NCBI GenBank assembly: GCA_014773175.1 | Contig: VXCM01002543.1 | Coordinates: 1 to 64,000 of the forward strand | DNA from: Lucifuga dentata | Taxonomy: Eukaryota; Chordata; Actinopteri; Ophidiiformes; Bythitidae | Length of the DNA stretch: 64,000 nucleotides | Direction of reading: 5' to 3' | In this document: in pieces, positions 46,557-58,939 of the stretch | Numbering within the stretch: the first letter of the stretch is position 1 | Layout: each line of letters starts with the position of its first letter | Made by a program: the position numbers and the translations under genes | Notes under the pieces: model-generated | The model's database searches: none | The model's input: the letters and a program-made list of their open reading frames with translations, nothing else | What the model was told of the DNA's origin: nothing

Positions 46557-49500
46557 CCTGCAACAATGCTAACCCCTCAAATTAGCAGCAAGAGGAATCA
46601 AATCAACTATATCAGGCTAAAAGACGTTAGCTACACCAAGCGCTCCTACTGGTTACATGTAATTTGTAGAATATATATTTGCCAGGTCATTGACATTACA
46701 GATGTTCAGTAAAAGTGCAGTTTATTTATTATATGAAGCTCTGAGTGATAAACTTATTTCCAACACAACACGCAGGAAATCCTCACCAACGCTAACAATG
46801 GTAAATCCAAGTTCAGGCTTTAAAATGTTCCAGCACAAGCCTGTAGCTGATGTCACAGATGCAACTCTATAAGTCTGTTGTAACACACACAATATATATT
46901 AGCTTATTTATGGAAGACACAAACATAGCTACCTGATGAAATGTGGATGCCCGTAAACCAGATAGCTGCAGAGCACTAAACTGTCACTTTAAATCACGAG
47001 GATTTGCATAATCGCTCAATTTTCTTGAAAATAGATGCAGCTGCCGTCTGTATGTTTTTATTGTATGATTTCAGAGAACATTCACAGCATCTGAATGAGG
47101 TGCAACAGGCACATTAATTATAACAATCAACCACATACAGGGCAGGAACATAACCAAAGGGGGTTTCACTGGACTATAGGGCTGAATTGTTGCATAAAGC
47201 CTCGCGTGACGAGCAGCAGGGAATAAAATGCATTGATGTTCAAAAGCAGTATTTCAATGAGCCTGGACAGAACATGGACAAAAGAGCTGCTCAGCTTTGG
47301 GGGCAGATTTGTATGGCACAAGTTGAAATGGTGGTCAAAGGAAGAGAAGGTACACAAGTAGTACAATAAACAATCAGACAGACAACAATACACCTGCCCA
47401 CCTGACTAAATGCTGTAATATTACTCCACAAATTGGCTTTTCCCCAACAAAACCTGAGGATAGCTGACTGATACTGTCCCAAGCAAACGATTATGAACTC
47501 TGTTGCTGTGACACCAGGTTTATTTAATTCACCAATCCACTCCCTCTGAAAGGCCAAATCGTGCCCTCGAGTGATAAAAAAAAAAAAGAGCTCTGAAATG
47601 CATCATTTAATAGCATCCTTTTAGAAAGTAATTTTCTCCAAACCTGGTGGCTCAATAGTTCAAAGTATGGATATGTCCCAAACAAACTAACCTCACAGGG
47701 GCTGTTGAAATTTATGTCCACTGCACAAAGTCCCCAGCTCTCATTTAAAATCACATATTCAATCACCCCAGGAGGCCAGATTGTGGGTCCCTCTCATAGC
47801 ATGCAGCAGCACNTAAAATCACATATTCAATCACCCCAGGAGGCCAGATTGTGGGTCCCTCTCATAGCATGCAGCAGCACAAATAGAAGCAGCAGAAAGG
47901 AAATGGAAAGGGCTTGATGGAAATGACGAGAAAGTTATAAAAATGTTCTTGATAGTTGGCGAAAGTGTCAGGTGAGCTTTTAAAACTGAGAATTTGTGAA
48001 AGTGCGACAGCTTGGAGCAACAGCTGAAAAAACCCCCAAAACTTTCATTTTCTCAGTATGCAGTAAAATTGTCTTTTACTAACCAGGCAACATGAATACA
48101 ATATGATTTATGAACTGATATGGTTTGACAGAACTGAGATTATCAACCTGTGAAGCTAAGTCAACATTTTTCAGTCCACATTGTTGTTATATTTACACTT
48201 TTAACTCCTCATAGACAATATTCCTGAAGTGGAAATAATCAACACCTTCATCCAATCCTTGAATCCTGCAGCATCCCATGAGCTATTTTTTCCCACATCT
48301 CACTTATTTAGGATGAGTTAGAATTATTTCTTATTCTACACTAATAAATGATTGAAGATATTGTGAACACTGGAGCTCCATTTTTCTTACCAATACAATT
48401 TCACTTGATAGTTGTTTTGTTTGGATTCTGCCCTTTAGGTTGTACTAAACTATGTTTATCTTAATATTTACTTATCCAGAAAATTTATCAAACAAAGTTG
48501 TGGCAACTTTGTTTTTTTTGGGACCATCATGAAAAGGATCTGCAGATATCCGGAAAGGGACCACATTGAGATTGCATCAAAGTCAAAGCGGAGGTCTTCA
48601 GGAATGTCGGTATTCCTCAGATTGCTTTTCTTCCATGTGCCACTATCATCACATATTCTTCATATATGGGATTCCCAGAACAGTCATTGGCATTATCTTT
48701 GACTTTTTTTTTTTTTTTTTTTTTTTTGGAGACATCATTACTGTTAGCCAGAAATAGAAACCATAAAAAAATCTGCAAAATCTAAAGAGTCTCAGCTTTC
48801 TAACAACATATAGAATTTGCTCTGTTTATCCGTTCATATCCACTGTTGGGCAATGATGGCAGAAATGTTTGGAACAGGTGGTCTCCTTAGATTTCATTGA
48901 ACAATAGCATTAACATTTTCTTTGTCATTTTTTTTTTATGTCACAGTGGTCAAGACTGAGCTGCACTATAAAGTAAAACTCTCATTTTACCCATCAATAT
49001 TTGTTCCAGTTCTAATGTTCAAATTCATGAGCCCAGTCAGTAAAACAACAATCTAACATCGATGAAAATATTACGTTGACTCCTGCTGCTTTAATCTGTA
49101 TAATCCACTAAGGTGTGAAATCATCTTAAACATTGTGACCTGGCCATCAGATGAACCTGTGATTCTCCATTTGTTTGCATGGATGCCTAATCAATGGATT
49201 TTTTCCGCTGCAGACACACAGGAGGAAAACTTAGAGTGACACAGCTTCAAGGTACAAATCCCAACGACTCACACAGCACGGAACTGGAAAAGCCCATTAA
49301 TCAGAGCACCGTGTCACATTAAGGTAGCCTTGTGTCAGGTGTGTCACAGGTTAAAGCTAATGAAGATCAGCATGTTAATGGGCTGCTTCGTATTTACGAG
49401 TCACAATTTATCCTGATTCATCTGGTTTTAAAGCCACATTAAAATGTTAAACCAGCAAAGGAAAAATAAATTCTGCTTTAGAGCTCCACACTTTAAAAAA

Positions 49501-50739
49501 CTGTCACTAAAATAACAGGTAAATGTGCATATTAACCTCTGTAGTGTGTGATTGTTGTATGTTTGTGTGTGTGGGACACAGACGTGCATAGTGCAGCAGA
49601 CTTTATGAATAAGCTTAGAGCCACGAGAATGTGTGAGATCAGATCACAACTCACCATTTTAAAAACTGATCAGCTGACTGAGTTCATCTATCAGATTTAC
49701 TGATCACCAACACATGTGAGGCAAATACAGCTTTAAATGTCGCCCAGATTTCATAACGCTGAAATTTATGACCACAATATAACACTGTCTTAATTTCTGT
49801 GTGATGGTGTTTTTAATGAATCGCTTCCCCAACATGTAAATAAGGAAATACTGCAGTAACGCTTCTTTCAAGGAAAAATGCTAAAAGATGAAGCTAACAG
49901 ATGTTTATAAAGAAGAGAACATGATCACGTGATGATATTGATACAGAAAATTGTACTTATAGTACCAGGAATTTGCACATACTTTGTAATGTTTCACCAA
50001 GGAGTTATGAACATAATGGTCAAAATAATTAATCAGGGCTCCTTTAAAATACCGTGGTGGCATGCTTAAGTGTTTTTCAGTGAGGCTGAATTCATCATTC
50101 CTCTTCCATGACTCAAGATTAATTTTCTTTTTATTTTAATAAATTATATATTTTGGCCCTCCAACAATGACAGCACGTAACAGTTTTTGACATTGCATTG
50201 TTTTTTGGGGGGAGGGGGGGATTAATAAAATACTTTGTTCCACTTGCTTGCCAAACTAACAAAGAATTACATGAGCACTTGACAATTAATCATGCAACAA
50301 GGATTATAAAAGCACACATGTGTGCTTTAGTTATTATGGAGCTTTTCCCCCCAAATGTTGCTTGGAAAAGTTTGCCCAAAAACATTTATTGTTCTGTAAA
50401 TAAATCATGTCTTTTAAAACAAGAAGGAAACTTGCAATTAAGAAATAGCCTATTCTGTCTCATAAAAAACACAGTTTTAACCACATGGCTGCACATTATA
50501 ATAATAATTAGAATATGAGGGATAAAGACACTGTCATTTAGCAGAAATCACCTTTGTTTTGCTCTGTAGGGATTTTGGTTTAATGATTACAGTTGATATT
50601 GCAGCATCACCTGAGTCCAAGAAACTGTAGAGTTTCCCACTTTTAGTTAATAAATGGGTCCCACAGGTGAAGCTCTAAATGCAGTCTTGAATAATATCAG
50701 CTCCATGTGGGCTTCACATGGTCTAAACCCAGAAGTGTG
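46557..50739. other. Single-copy DNA, no gene recognised
   Basis: N at 47813 joins two identical 67-bp strings (47746-47812 and 47814-47880), an apparent assembly overlap. A poly-T run lies at 48705-48727. I see no gene, RNA or repeat family otherwise. Confidence 0.5.
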
Positions 50740-50958
50740 TAGTAACACCTTCCATTTACTCCATTACATTTACTTAAGTAACTTTTTTCATAAACTTGTA
50801 CTTTACTGAGTAGTTTTATTCCAGGACACTTTTAACTCATACTTGAGTATATTTATGAAGAAAAACATATATACTTGTACTCTGTTACATGTGGTCGCAC
50901 TCTTTGAGTTACTTTTGATTTCACCGTTTGAATTCAGTCACGTTCAGTTTTTCTCTCG
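50740..50958. repeat. GTACTT-family repeat fragment and gap duplicate
   Basis: CTTCCATTTACTCCATTACA, TTTACTTAAGTAAC, TTGTACTTTACTGAGTAG and TACTTGAGTATATTTATG are diagnostic words of a fish dispersed repeat. The last 67 bases repeat exactly after N 50959. Confidence 0.5.
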
Positions 50959-51026
50959 NTGGTCGCACTCTTTGAGTTACTTTTGATTTCACCGTTTGAA
51001 TTCAGTCACGTTCAGTTTTTCTCTCG

Positions 51027-51429
51027 TTGTCAGAAACTACACTGTCTGCTTCAGCTCCTAAGTAGCCACGCCCCCACCCTCCATTTCCATGGTTTTACCT
51101 GAGCAGAACAGTCATGGCAGAATCAACAGAGGGAGGTTTAGAAGAGGCACATCCCTGGCACATCCCTCTTTAAGATCTCTCTTAAAGAGAACAGCCTGTT
51201 CTCACTTGGTTTACAGTAGGAGATTAAAAGTCGATCATGAAAGCATTGCAAAGGTTTTAAAATCGACCCCAGATAAGATTATGGAAATGTGTAAGGTGAT
51301 GAAATTGAAACCAAGTATTGTGTAATTCTGCAGTGTTTTTTAATATTTGCTATTAAGAAACATTTTAATCATTTTGTGATACCCAGCCCTTTATTTAACC
51401 AATCCAACAATCCAACATGAAGCAGCACG
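51027..51429. other. Mixed DNA with family B-like words
   Basis: ACAGCCTGTTCTCACTTGG and CATGAAAGCATTGCAAAGG near 51190-51260 resemble the right half of family B (18225-18320). A 78-codon frame at 51089-51325 spans this and is therefore unlikely to be a gene. Confidence 0.4.
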
Positions 51430-51779
51430 GAAGACGATGTATGTCTCCACCAGGAAATATAGTCCCAGGAGAAGTCGGCTTTTACAGAGAAATTAAAATG
51501 ACTGTGCCTTCTTCATAAAGGTCGGAAGGTGAAACATTGAATTTTAAGGTGTGTATCACCTGAACATTTGATTTTGAAAGATTAGAGGATTNGGTGAAAC
51601 ATTGAATTTTAAGGTGTGTATCACCTGAACATTTGATTTTGAAAGATTAGAGGATTTTTTAAAAAAAAGACAAAAATTAAAATACAATTTTATGTTTTGG
51701 AAATTGGTTGTCAGTAACATAATACGTATGTGGGTTGTACATATTCAGCTCAAACATGCACGATAGCAGGTATGGTCCT
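51430..51779 (+). mobile_element. Family A element, old right half (A11)
   Basis: TGTCTCCACCAGGAAATATA, TTGATTTTGAAAGATTAG, GGTTGTCAGTAACATAATAC and GCTCAAACATGCACGATAG follow family order with strong divergence. The right end GGTATGGTCCT is followed by TTAA (51780-51783). A 64-bp duplicate around N 51592 lies inside. Confidence 0.75.
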
Positions 51780-51880
51780 TTAAAGGTTTATAACATATCA
51801 AATAATCCAGCAGGTCTTGTGCCAAAAATACTGCAATGCCTCCATGTTGATGCATATGTAAAAAAAAAATCACATATGTA

Positions 51881-51890
51881 TCTCTCTCTC

Positions 51891-51934
<44 letters not shown>
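51881..51934 (+). repeat. Compound (TC)n(TA)n(TG)n microsatellite
   Basis: Three consecutive dinucleotide blocks. The TG block is 51907-51934. Confidence 0.95.
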
Positions 51935-51939
<5 letters not shown>

Positions 51940-52350
51940 CAATGTATGTTAACAATAATATATTTGGCATATTTCAGGCTCGTTCACAGCATCCAGCAGC
52001 TTGAACATGCATGCAGCTACAGCGAGCACATTGTATTTGGAGGTTTGGAACATAATGCAGACTGAGCAGCACTGATGAGGGGTCCAGGTTTAGGATCAAA
52101 CCATTTTGCTCAGGTCCCGGAGGGGTCAGCTCAAAGAGAAGACACAGAGACCCAGTAATCCTAGACAGCTCCCGCTGGCATCCCTGTCAACAATGGCAAC
52201 ACGTGTGGGCTTAGCGTGGGGTGGGGGGGTGGAGGTGGGTGTCGGATCTGCTTCAGCGAGTATTGTCTCGGCCAGCTCAGGCCCTCTTTCAGCCTCTCCT
52301 GGGAGAAACGTGGCTCCTCGATCACCCTGCTAACCAGTCCAGGAAGTTAA
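51935..52350. other. Single-copy DNA, no gene recognised
   Basis: The stretch is comparatively GC-rich, with a G-rich run (GGGGTGGGGGGGTGG) near 52216-52233. Two overlapping frames here show no domain. Confidence 0.45.
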
Positions 52351-52610
52351 ATGACCATACCAATGATTTTGCATGTTTGAGCCCAATAAATACAATCTGC
52401 ATACACGTTACATTACTGCCAACCATTTTCCAAAACACGCTATTGGAGCAGTACATTTTAGATTTTGTTTTTCCCTACCATCCACACTGCCAGTGGTTTC
52501 AGTTCATTCCAGTACGCTATTAAAAAAATAAATAAAAAAAAATTGTAGAGACATGAAATGAGATAAATAATCCATCACAGCAAACTAAACATCATTCTTT
52601 TTTGACTGAG
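52351..52610 (+). mobile_element. Family A element, old left half (A12)
   Basis: TTAA (52347-52350) precedes ATGACCATACCAATG. Then come GCATGTTTGAGCCCAATAAA, ACACGTTACATTACTG and CAGTGGTTTCAGTTCATTCC. The right half is missing; an A-run join (N 52654) follows. Confidence 0.75.
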
Positions 52611-52689
52611 TCCTTCACACTCACTCTAAACAAAAAAAAAAAAAAAAAAAAAANAAAAAAAAAAAAAAAAAGAAAACTCGCCAATGAAT

Positions 52690-53340
52690 GAATATGTGCG
52701 GATCATGTTCAGACCTCCAGAGTTCATTTGGAATTTGATCGAAACCTCCATGCCTTAAAAATGACTTTAAATATCTTGAAAATAGCATTAAAAATCAAAC
52801 TTAACAAAACACAATCTAACCTGACTGTTAACTCCATTTCAGCCTATTTAGCTTCATATAAGCCAGGAAAATTTAGAAATGACTAATGACCTTCTTGCAA
52901 GAAGGTCATTAGTCATTTACAGGCTCAGCAGAATGTTAAAGTACTAAACAATGCTATTACTTATGTTATTTTTTAGAGGATTCATATTATATTATCTTTA
53001 TCAAGGTCATATCTTATGTGCCCAAGATAATATTGTTTGAGACTAAAGGAGCTAGTGGAAAAAAATAATAGTATTATTTTTATAAAGAAAACTGTAATCT
53101 TGTTTGATGTCTTTTAACTCCTAAAAATTATCTTCATTAAAATCAGTCTAGTTTAAAACACTTTTACCTTTCATTTTCTAAATTTTCCTGGCTTATATGA
53201 AACTAAATAGGCTTAAATGGTTTTGTTAAGTTTGATTTTTAATGCTATTTTCAAGATATTTACAGTCATTTTTGAGGCATGGCGGTCTCTGTCCAATTCC
53301 AAACAAACTCTGGAGGTCTGAACATGAGCCACACATATTC
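52690..53340. mobile_element. Long foldback element with arms of ~165-190 bp
   Basis: The left arm 52690-52876 (GAATATGTGCGGATCATG to AAATTTAG) is complementary to the right arm about 53176-53340 (CTAAATTTTCCTGGC to ACACATATTC). Shared blocks include GACCTCCAGAG, TAAATATCTTGAAAATAGC and ATTAAAAATCAAACTTAAC. The left arm carries an extra block of about 30 bp near 52812-52842. A 42-bp perfect palindrome sits at the inner edge of the left arm. No coding frame; the family is unrecognised. Confidence 0.85.
52877..52918. repeat. Perfect 42-bp palindrome
   Basis: 52877-52897 and 52898-52918 are exact reverse complements with no spacer, centred on CTTGCAAG. It begins where the left foldback arm ends. 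Confidence 0.93.
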
Positions 53341-55072
53341 CAACCAGAGAATTTATTGATCTGTTGGTTGATTGAGAAGCAGAGAGGTTAGGTGTGTGTG
53401 AGAGTATAATGTTAACCTAAATTACACCTTTGATTAGCAAGTCCAGTGGAACATTTGTAAAAGTCATAACATATATAGCTTACCTAATGTGTCTTTAGAT
53501 AAATGTGTTAAATGTTAGCAATATGAGCTGAGCTGCATTCTCGTGTTCAGCTGTCTGAACATTACGTGACGCATTACAAAGCAACAAGCAGTTTTCCTCA
53601 TTTGTAAGTCAGATTCAGTTTCTGCTGCCAGTTTGTTTGCTACATGGACCAAATGATGATTTTGAGTCAAAGTATCCCAGTTCTGTCTTTATTCCATGTT
53701 TTTTTTTTTTTTTTTTANTTTTTTTTTTTTTTTTTTAAGTTATCCCAGCATAGTAAACTGTTTCCTGTTTTCATTATCTTTGTCCTATCCCTCTGACCAA
53801 TGAGCAGAGCATACATGATTTTTGCTGCTATATTTTAGTTTTGATTGGATTTTTTTTCATATTTTGTGGAACCAAACAAACCAAACCAGTGGCAAATGCA
53901 ACATTGCCCCAATTTGGTTCCTGATTTGGATGAGAGAAAACGTACTGCAGGTCTGAAATGATCTGAACACCCTCATGGTTTCCGTTGAGGTTCATTGTGT
54001 TCGGGCTGTAGAGAACACAGCAGCTTTTCAATGATCCCCCATTTCCATCACATTAAGCCACAATGGAGTAATTTCTCCTGCCTTGATGATGACGACGCCG
54101 GCCTGATGAATGAATGATAACATTTTGCCTAAAACTGCAATTGCGTTTGAGCTTCACTGACTGTGCTTGTGATTTCCTGAATATGAGCTGAGACTGGAGA
54201 CCTATAACGCCTACTCGAGATACAATTTGAAAAGATCCGGAATACAAAACAACACTCTCCAAAAAGAATTTAAAAAACGGATGTGTTGATCTAAATAAAT
54301 AAATAAATAAATAAAAGATGCACTCATAAATACTAAATCAAATGTGAAATGATTCCTTTTCTTGTTCAGCGAGACCTGGGTAAGTTGTTGAGCTCCGTGA
54401 CAAGTTTTCAAAGACAGGTGTGAGCAGCACTCTAGAGCCTTCTGATGCAAAAAGAATTCATGCTTACAAAGATCACATTTAAAATACACACTGGATTGGC
54501 AACTGTCAAACCGAAGGTGATTACAGATGGAAATAAAGTGAAATACATCTGCTGTGTGGGGTTGTGAAGATACTCGCAGGTGTTGATCTTTTCTCTCAGC
54601 TTTTTAAATAGCAGACAGGAGCAAACACGTGGGTTTTACTGCAAGTTATGTCAAAAGAACTGTATTCATTTACTCTGAAAAGGGGATTATTTCTTACTTA
54701 ACTGCTTTCACGGCACATTATCTTGAAAGTTTTGGTTGCTCAAAATTCATTTTTTTTGTTTAAAGAGGATACAGATATCAGCACTTTCCAATTTTTTTTA
54801 AAGCAGAGTTTTATGAAGAAGCAAAACATAAAAGATAGAAAGTTTGTGAATCTTGCCAAGTGGAATCCATTTCTGACAAATGAGCAACAGCAAAGCTGTA
54901 CGGTGAGAATAAAACACGCCACCGTCTGCAGAGGAATCCTATGAAATTAGCCTTGTTTTATCTCACACCAGCAGCGTGAGCGGAGGATACATCTCACCTA
55001 ATGCATACATAGCCATTATTATTTCAGTATTGGGGAGTTTTTACCTCACCAGTTTGGCCCGTCCTGCACTGG
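53341..55072. other. Single-copy DNA, no gene recognised
   Basis: A poly-T join (N 53718) and an AAAT repeat (about 54294-54316) are the only simple features. No gene recognised. Confidence 0.5.
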
Positions 55073-55077
55073 GTGTN

Positions 55078-55119
<42 letters not shown>
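55073..55119 (+). repeat. (GT)n microsatellite with N
   Basis: GT repeat with a single N at 55077, so its length is uncertain. A second TG tract lies at 55292-55310. Confidence 0.93.
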
Positions 55120-55122
<3 letters not shown>

Positions 55123-55310
55123 GTGCTGACTAAGTCTTGAAGCAAATGCAAAAGAAGAAGCTTTGACTGAAGGCCAGAACAAACTGTTTATCCTCCAGGC
55201 ATTCTTCCAGCAAGATAACAAGAGCTGAGTTTGAGGATGCTGGAATATTACATGGTGGGAATCCATTTAAGGTACAAACGTGTGAGGTGAGAGTGTGTGT
55301 GTGTGTGTGC

Positions 55311-56981
55311 GTGCACAATGTGCGCTGCTCTGCTTAATCCAGAGGAGATAGCTTCATTAATTGTGTTAACCGCATCTCCGCTGCAACAGCCAAATGCCTG
55401 AGTGTTAAATAAGCGCTGAAAGTTGACCTGTGGAGCGACGGGATTTGAACCTCACCTGTGCGTATCCTGACTGTGCAGAGAGATTTCTGCACGGATCAAT
55501 CCCATCAATCAACTGTCGCCACTGCTGCCAATGTTTTCTCTCCTAAATGGGAATTTGTCAAGTGAGGTGATCAAGGACAAGAATTTATTTAGACAAAAGA
55601 AAACTAGAACATGAAGAGGTATCATATATCCCAGCAACAATTATTCTAACAACTAATCATTAAAATGGGAATAATACCTAAACTTGGCTGTCTAATTTGC
55701 AAAAGCTTTATTATGTAATTCATTGTACAGCAGTATTGCAGACATCATTTTCTTCTGGATCTATATCTGTAACTGTTGAAAACATATAAAAGCTGTTTTA
55801 TATTGCTGAATCAGCAAAAAATAAGCTGCACATTAGTTATATATCTTTATTAATGTACAGAAATGCTATAAAAGTGCCTTCTGTCGCATGTGCAAAATCA
55901 GTTTGATATTTTGATGAAAATCCTGAACAGATTTCTGCAGAACCTAGAAATCCAAAATGTTCTGTAGCCAGAGGCAGAACTTCACATCTCTGTTAACTGT
56001 TAACTCATAAAATTAAATAAAATACTATAGCTACAAATTAGATGTGAATGTTGTTTCTACAAAAAAGGTAATGACTTGATCTGCAATACTGTATATTTTA
56101 CTAACTTTAGAAATGCACAAAATAAAAAATTAGTACAAAAAAAATTAGTACTGAGATTGATGTATTAATGTGATATTTATTATTTTAAATCAAAAGCCTT
56201 CGCATAACACAAATTCTGCAGCACTAAACATATTTGCTCTATAAAGACATGAACAAAGCTCAATTTTCTACATACCAAGTTATTTACGTATGTGTCGCTG
56301 CACAGCAGCTTTAGAAAGATCCTCCATCAGCGCTTCTTCTTTAACAACTGATTACAGAAACCATTGGAGCAACTGTTAACTTTTTATTCAAGGCATCATT
56401 TCTGATCAATACTCTATCAACTAGATCCTAATACGAACCTTGAAGATGTTGAATTCTGAGCTATGTTTCTCATTTTTCCAACCCATTTTAGATTATTGAT
56501 GTCGGCCTAAAAAAAAAGAAAGAAATAGGAAATTCCCAGAGGGAAGGAAGAAGACCAAAACAAATAAATAAAAACATTTCCAGGTCATCAATTACTGTCT
56601 GACCACAGCACCACTGTCCAAACTCTTCAGCTTAGCTAAAATATTATCTCCAGCCTGCTACATCTACTTGAGAACATGCTTCTCCCCTCTTAAAGTCAAT
56701 TAATATCGATTCTGCATTTGAGTGAGTATTCTGCGCCTCCTCAGCTGGAACCAAATGGCTGCGGAGCGCCCCGGGAGGGCTCGGCTTGTGGGAGAGCGCT
56801 GAAAACCATTAGCAGTCTGGACTGAGAATTTAAAACGAAGTTAATCCAAGGCCTCGTTACGTTCGCTGCAGTCAGAGCTGAAGGAAATTATCAAAGTGCA
56901 AACACACTGTACACAATGATGCTGGTGAATATTTTAGGCTGCGTTATCCCAAACTACCAATAAGCTTCTTGTGTCAGCTGA

Positions 56982-56984
<3 letters not shown>
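55311..56984. other. Single-copy DNA, no gene recognised
   Basis: GGATTTGAACC at 55441-55451 looks like a reverse B-box, but no cloverleaf forms around it. A small GC-rich patch at 56755-56805 contains a 15-codon frame from ATGGCTGCGGAG; this is too short to call. Confidence 0.45.

Positions 56985-57026
<42 letters not shown>
56985..57026 (+). repeat. (TG)n microsatellite
   Basis: About 21 uninterrupted units. Confidence 0.96.
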
Positions 57027-57027
<1 letters not shown>

Positions 57028-57504
57028 TGTAACGAGCAGAAACATCACTTTGCATTTCGCTCCATTCCCTCTCTATGTACTCATTTATAACCTCGGTCTC
57101 CATTATCATCAGCTGAATTACTCACTGAGCAAACATTCCATTAAGAACAAATTTCAGCGTTCACACTGAGAGCAACTTGGTTTCCGACCAACTGTGGGAA
57201 GCGTGGCTCCGACTGTCTGCAGCAGACTTTACAACAGTTTAGGCCCGCTGCCAAGATCCATTAGTGTAATATTTCAAATAAAACATGCACTGAGGATTCA
57301 GATGAGATCCTTTAAAAGCCTGTAATCACCCTCTGGTCCATTTTGCACTTGCCAGGTGGAACTTTTGTTTTTGAAACAAAAACACGTCGAGAGGGAAAGA
57401 CGAAAGCAAATGCATTGATAACTGTTAACGACGTAAAGCCGCACTGAGATGAAAAATGACATTTTAAAAAATTAGGTCTCATAAAAAAAAAAAGAGCTGG
57501 AATT
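57027..57504. other. Single-copy DNA, no gene recognised
   Basis: Nothing beyond short chance open frames is visible. Confidence 0.45.
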
Positions 57505-57605
57505 ACTTTCACTTAAGTACAGTATTTCAATACAAGTTGAGGTACTTTACTCCAGCCTTCGTACCATTTGAGTACCATGTAGTCCAGGGTACTCTAGTAC
57601 AAATC
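57505..57605. repeat. GTACTT-family repeat fragment
   Basis: TTTCACTTAAGTACAGTATT, GAGGTACTTTACTCC and CCAGGGTACTCTAGTAC match the word pattern at 34733 and 50740. Confidence 0.45.
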
Positions 57606-57981
57606 TTAAAGGTCCACAAAGACAACTTTCAAGAAGACGAAGGTCCATTTATTTAGGTCAGTCAAGCCAGGGTCAAGCTAACTGCTGACGAAACGAGCTG
57701 CGCTGCCAACTGTCAATGAGCCCAATGCCGTGTCAAGCCATCGTCGTCATGGAGATGACGGAACGCTGAATGTGATTGGACCAAAACAAAGCAGAGTAGA
57801 CATTCTCAGACAGTGGAGCAGTCGGACATTCGGAGCGCTGCTTAACGGAGAAAGTGGAGAATTTTGTTGTGTCACAGCGATGACTCACAGATAATGCACA
57901 TGAAAAGTATAATTTGCTCAGAGACAGTTGGTTCAGTCTGGATCTGGACCAGAGTCCGTACTTTGAGGATGACTGACATAA

Positions 57982-58294
57982 GGTACATTTCCATCCAGCT
58001 ATTTTTATGCGAATAAAAATAGCTGGAATTAGAAATAATTAATATGCGAATTAGAAAGCCTGGATGGTAACACAGTTAATTTGCATTAACTCCAAAATAC
58101 GCATTAAAAATTTATGCGCTTAGCAGAGGTGGATCAACTGATTATTTGCATAAGACGAAATGTGAATAAAGTGGATGATACAGTTTATTCGCATTAAGAT
58201 AGCTGATGGAAACATGCATCAATTTGCATTTCCTTTAATCGAATAACCCAGAAATGCGCATTAAAAATGCGGATAAGTTGGATGGAAACGCAGC
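57982..58294. mobile_element. Inverted-repeat element, TTTCCATCCA type
   Basis: The left end AGGTACATTTCCATCCAGCT and the right end AAGTTGGATGGAAACGCAGC are imperfect inverted repeats. The interior repeats GCGAATAAAAATAGCTGG, TTTGCATTAACTCC and GCGCATTAAAAATGCGG. The 'TTTCCATCCAACTT' terminus is common to fish nonautonomous elements. Confidence 0.65.
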
Positions 58295-58307
58295 AATAGT
58301 CAGAGAC

Positions 58308-58384
58308 GGGAGCGTATCTATGTTCCCAGGGTCCTATGTTCCCCAGTTCAATATTCTGTTAACACACACTCAGTGTGTGTTCTG
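58308..58384 (+). mobile_element. Family G left half
   Basis: GGGAGCGTATCTATGTTCCC, AGGGTCCTATGTTCCCCAG and ATATTCTGTTAACACACACT match family G. Its right half is absent; LINE sequence follows directly. AACACACACT and AGTGTGTGTT around 58361-58381 form a 10-bp hairpin. Confidence 0.65.
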
Positions 58385-58748
58385 AATGTGTGTTGAGCTC
58401 TTCAGACCTGGACTCCTGCCTGTCCATAGATCCAGGAATGGAAAATGCTTTCTCAGTAGCTGCCCCAAAATTTTGGAATTGGAACCCCCACTAGCAGTTC
58501 TTCTCACTCTGTCGAAGCTTCCAATATTCAATTTAAAAAATACTTTCACTCTCTGGCCCTTAAGTGCCTCTGACTGGCTTTTCCATCTGTCTGAGGAAAT
58601 ATGCCAAATGCCTGTAAGTGCTGATTATCTGCACATTTGTCGTTTTATCTTATTTTCTTTGATCTGTTCTTTTTTTTTTCTTGTCTCTTCACTGCAAAGC
58701 ACTTTGGGTCGGCTGTGTCGTTTAAAGTTCTGTATAAATAAAGTTGAG
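58385..58748 (+). pseudogene. Jockey-superfamily LINE (L2/Rex1-like) ORF2 3' remnant
   Basis: ENAFSVAAPKFWNW is readable at about 58439-58480. It corresponds to the conserved C-terminal FSVAAPKLWNSLP motif of L2/CR1/Rex1-type reverse-transcriptase proteins. A stop follows three codons later (TAG at about 58490). The 3' end has AAAGCACTTTGGGTCGGC and TCTGTATAAATAAAGTTG. It is strongly 5'-truncated and inactive. The 150-codon frame covering it (58386-58838) is in a different frame and is not a gene. Confidence 0.7.
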
Positions 58749-58939
58749 GATTTCCATTTTCTGCAACTTTATATTTATTACATAGAAATATTGTCCTGTT
58801 ATTTCTGCTGGCTTTACCTGACAGCTATGCTATGTTAGTCTGATGATGAAGCTGTTAGCATTACAATTGATTTCATCAACACACCTGAATCCATCTCTTA
58901 TCATTACGCCCGTCTGCTAAGGTGGAGCTTTGTCTTTAA

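Noticed and set aside
47746..47880. Tandem 67-bp duplication
   Set aside because: The two exact copies are separated by a single N, as at several other joins; best read as an assembly overlap.
55430..55460. Reverse B-box (GGTTCAAATCC) suggesting a tRNA
   Set aside because: No acceptor, D or anticodon stem can be formed around it.
56757..56805. GC-rich patch with ATGGCTGCGGAG start as a first exon
   Set aside because: The frame ends after 15 codons, with no donor site or supporting context.
58386..58838. 150-codon open frame as a gene
   Set aside because: It overlaps a LINE 3' remnant whose recognisable motif (FSVAAPK) is in another frame.
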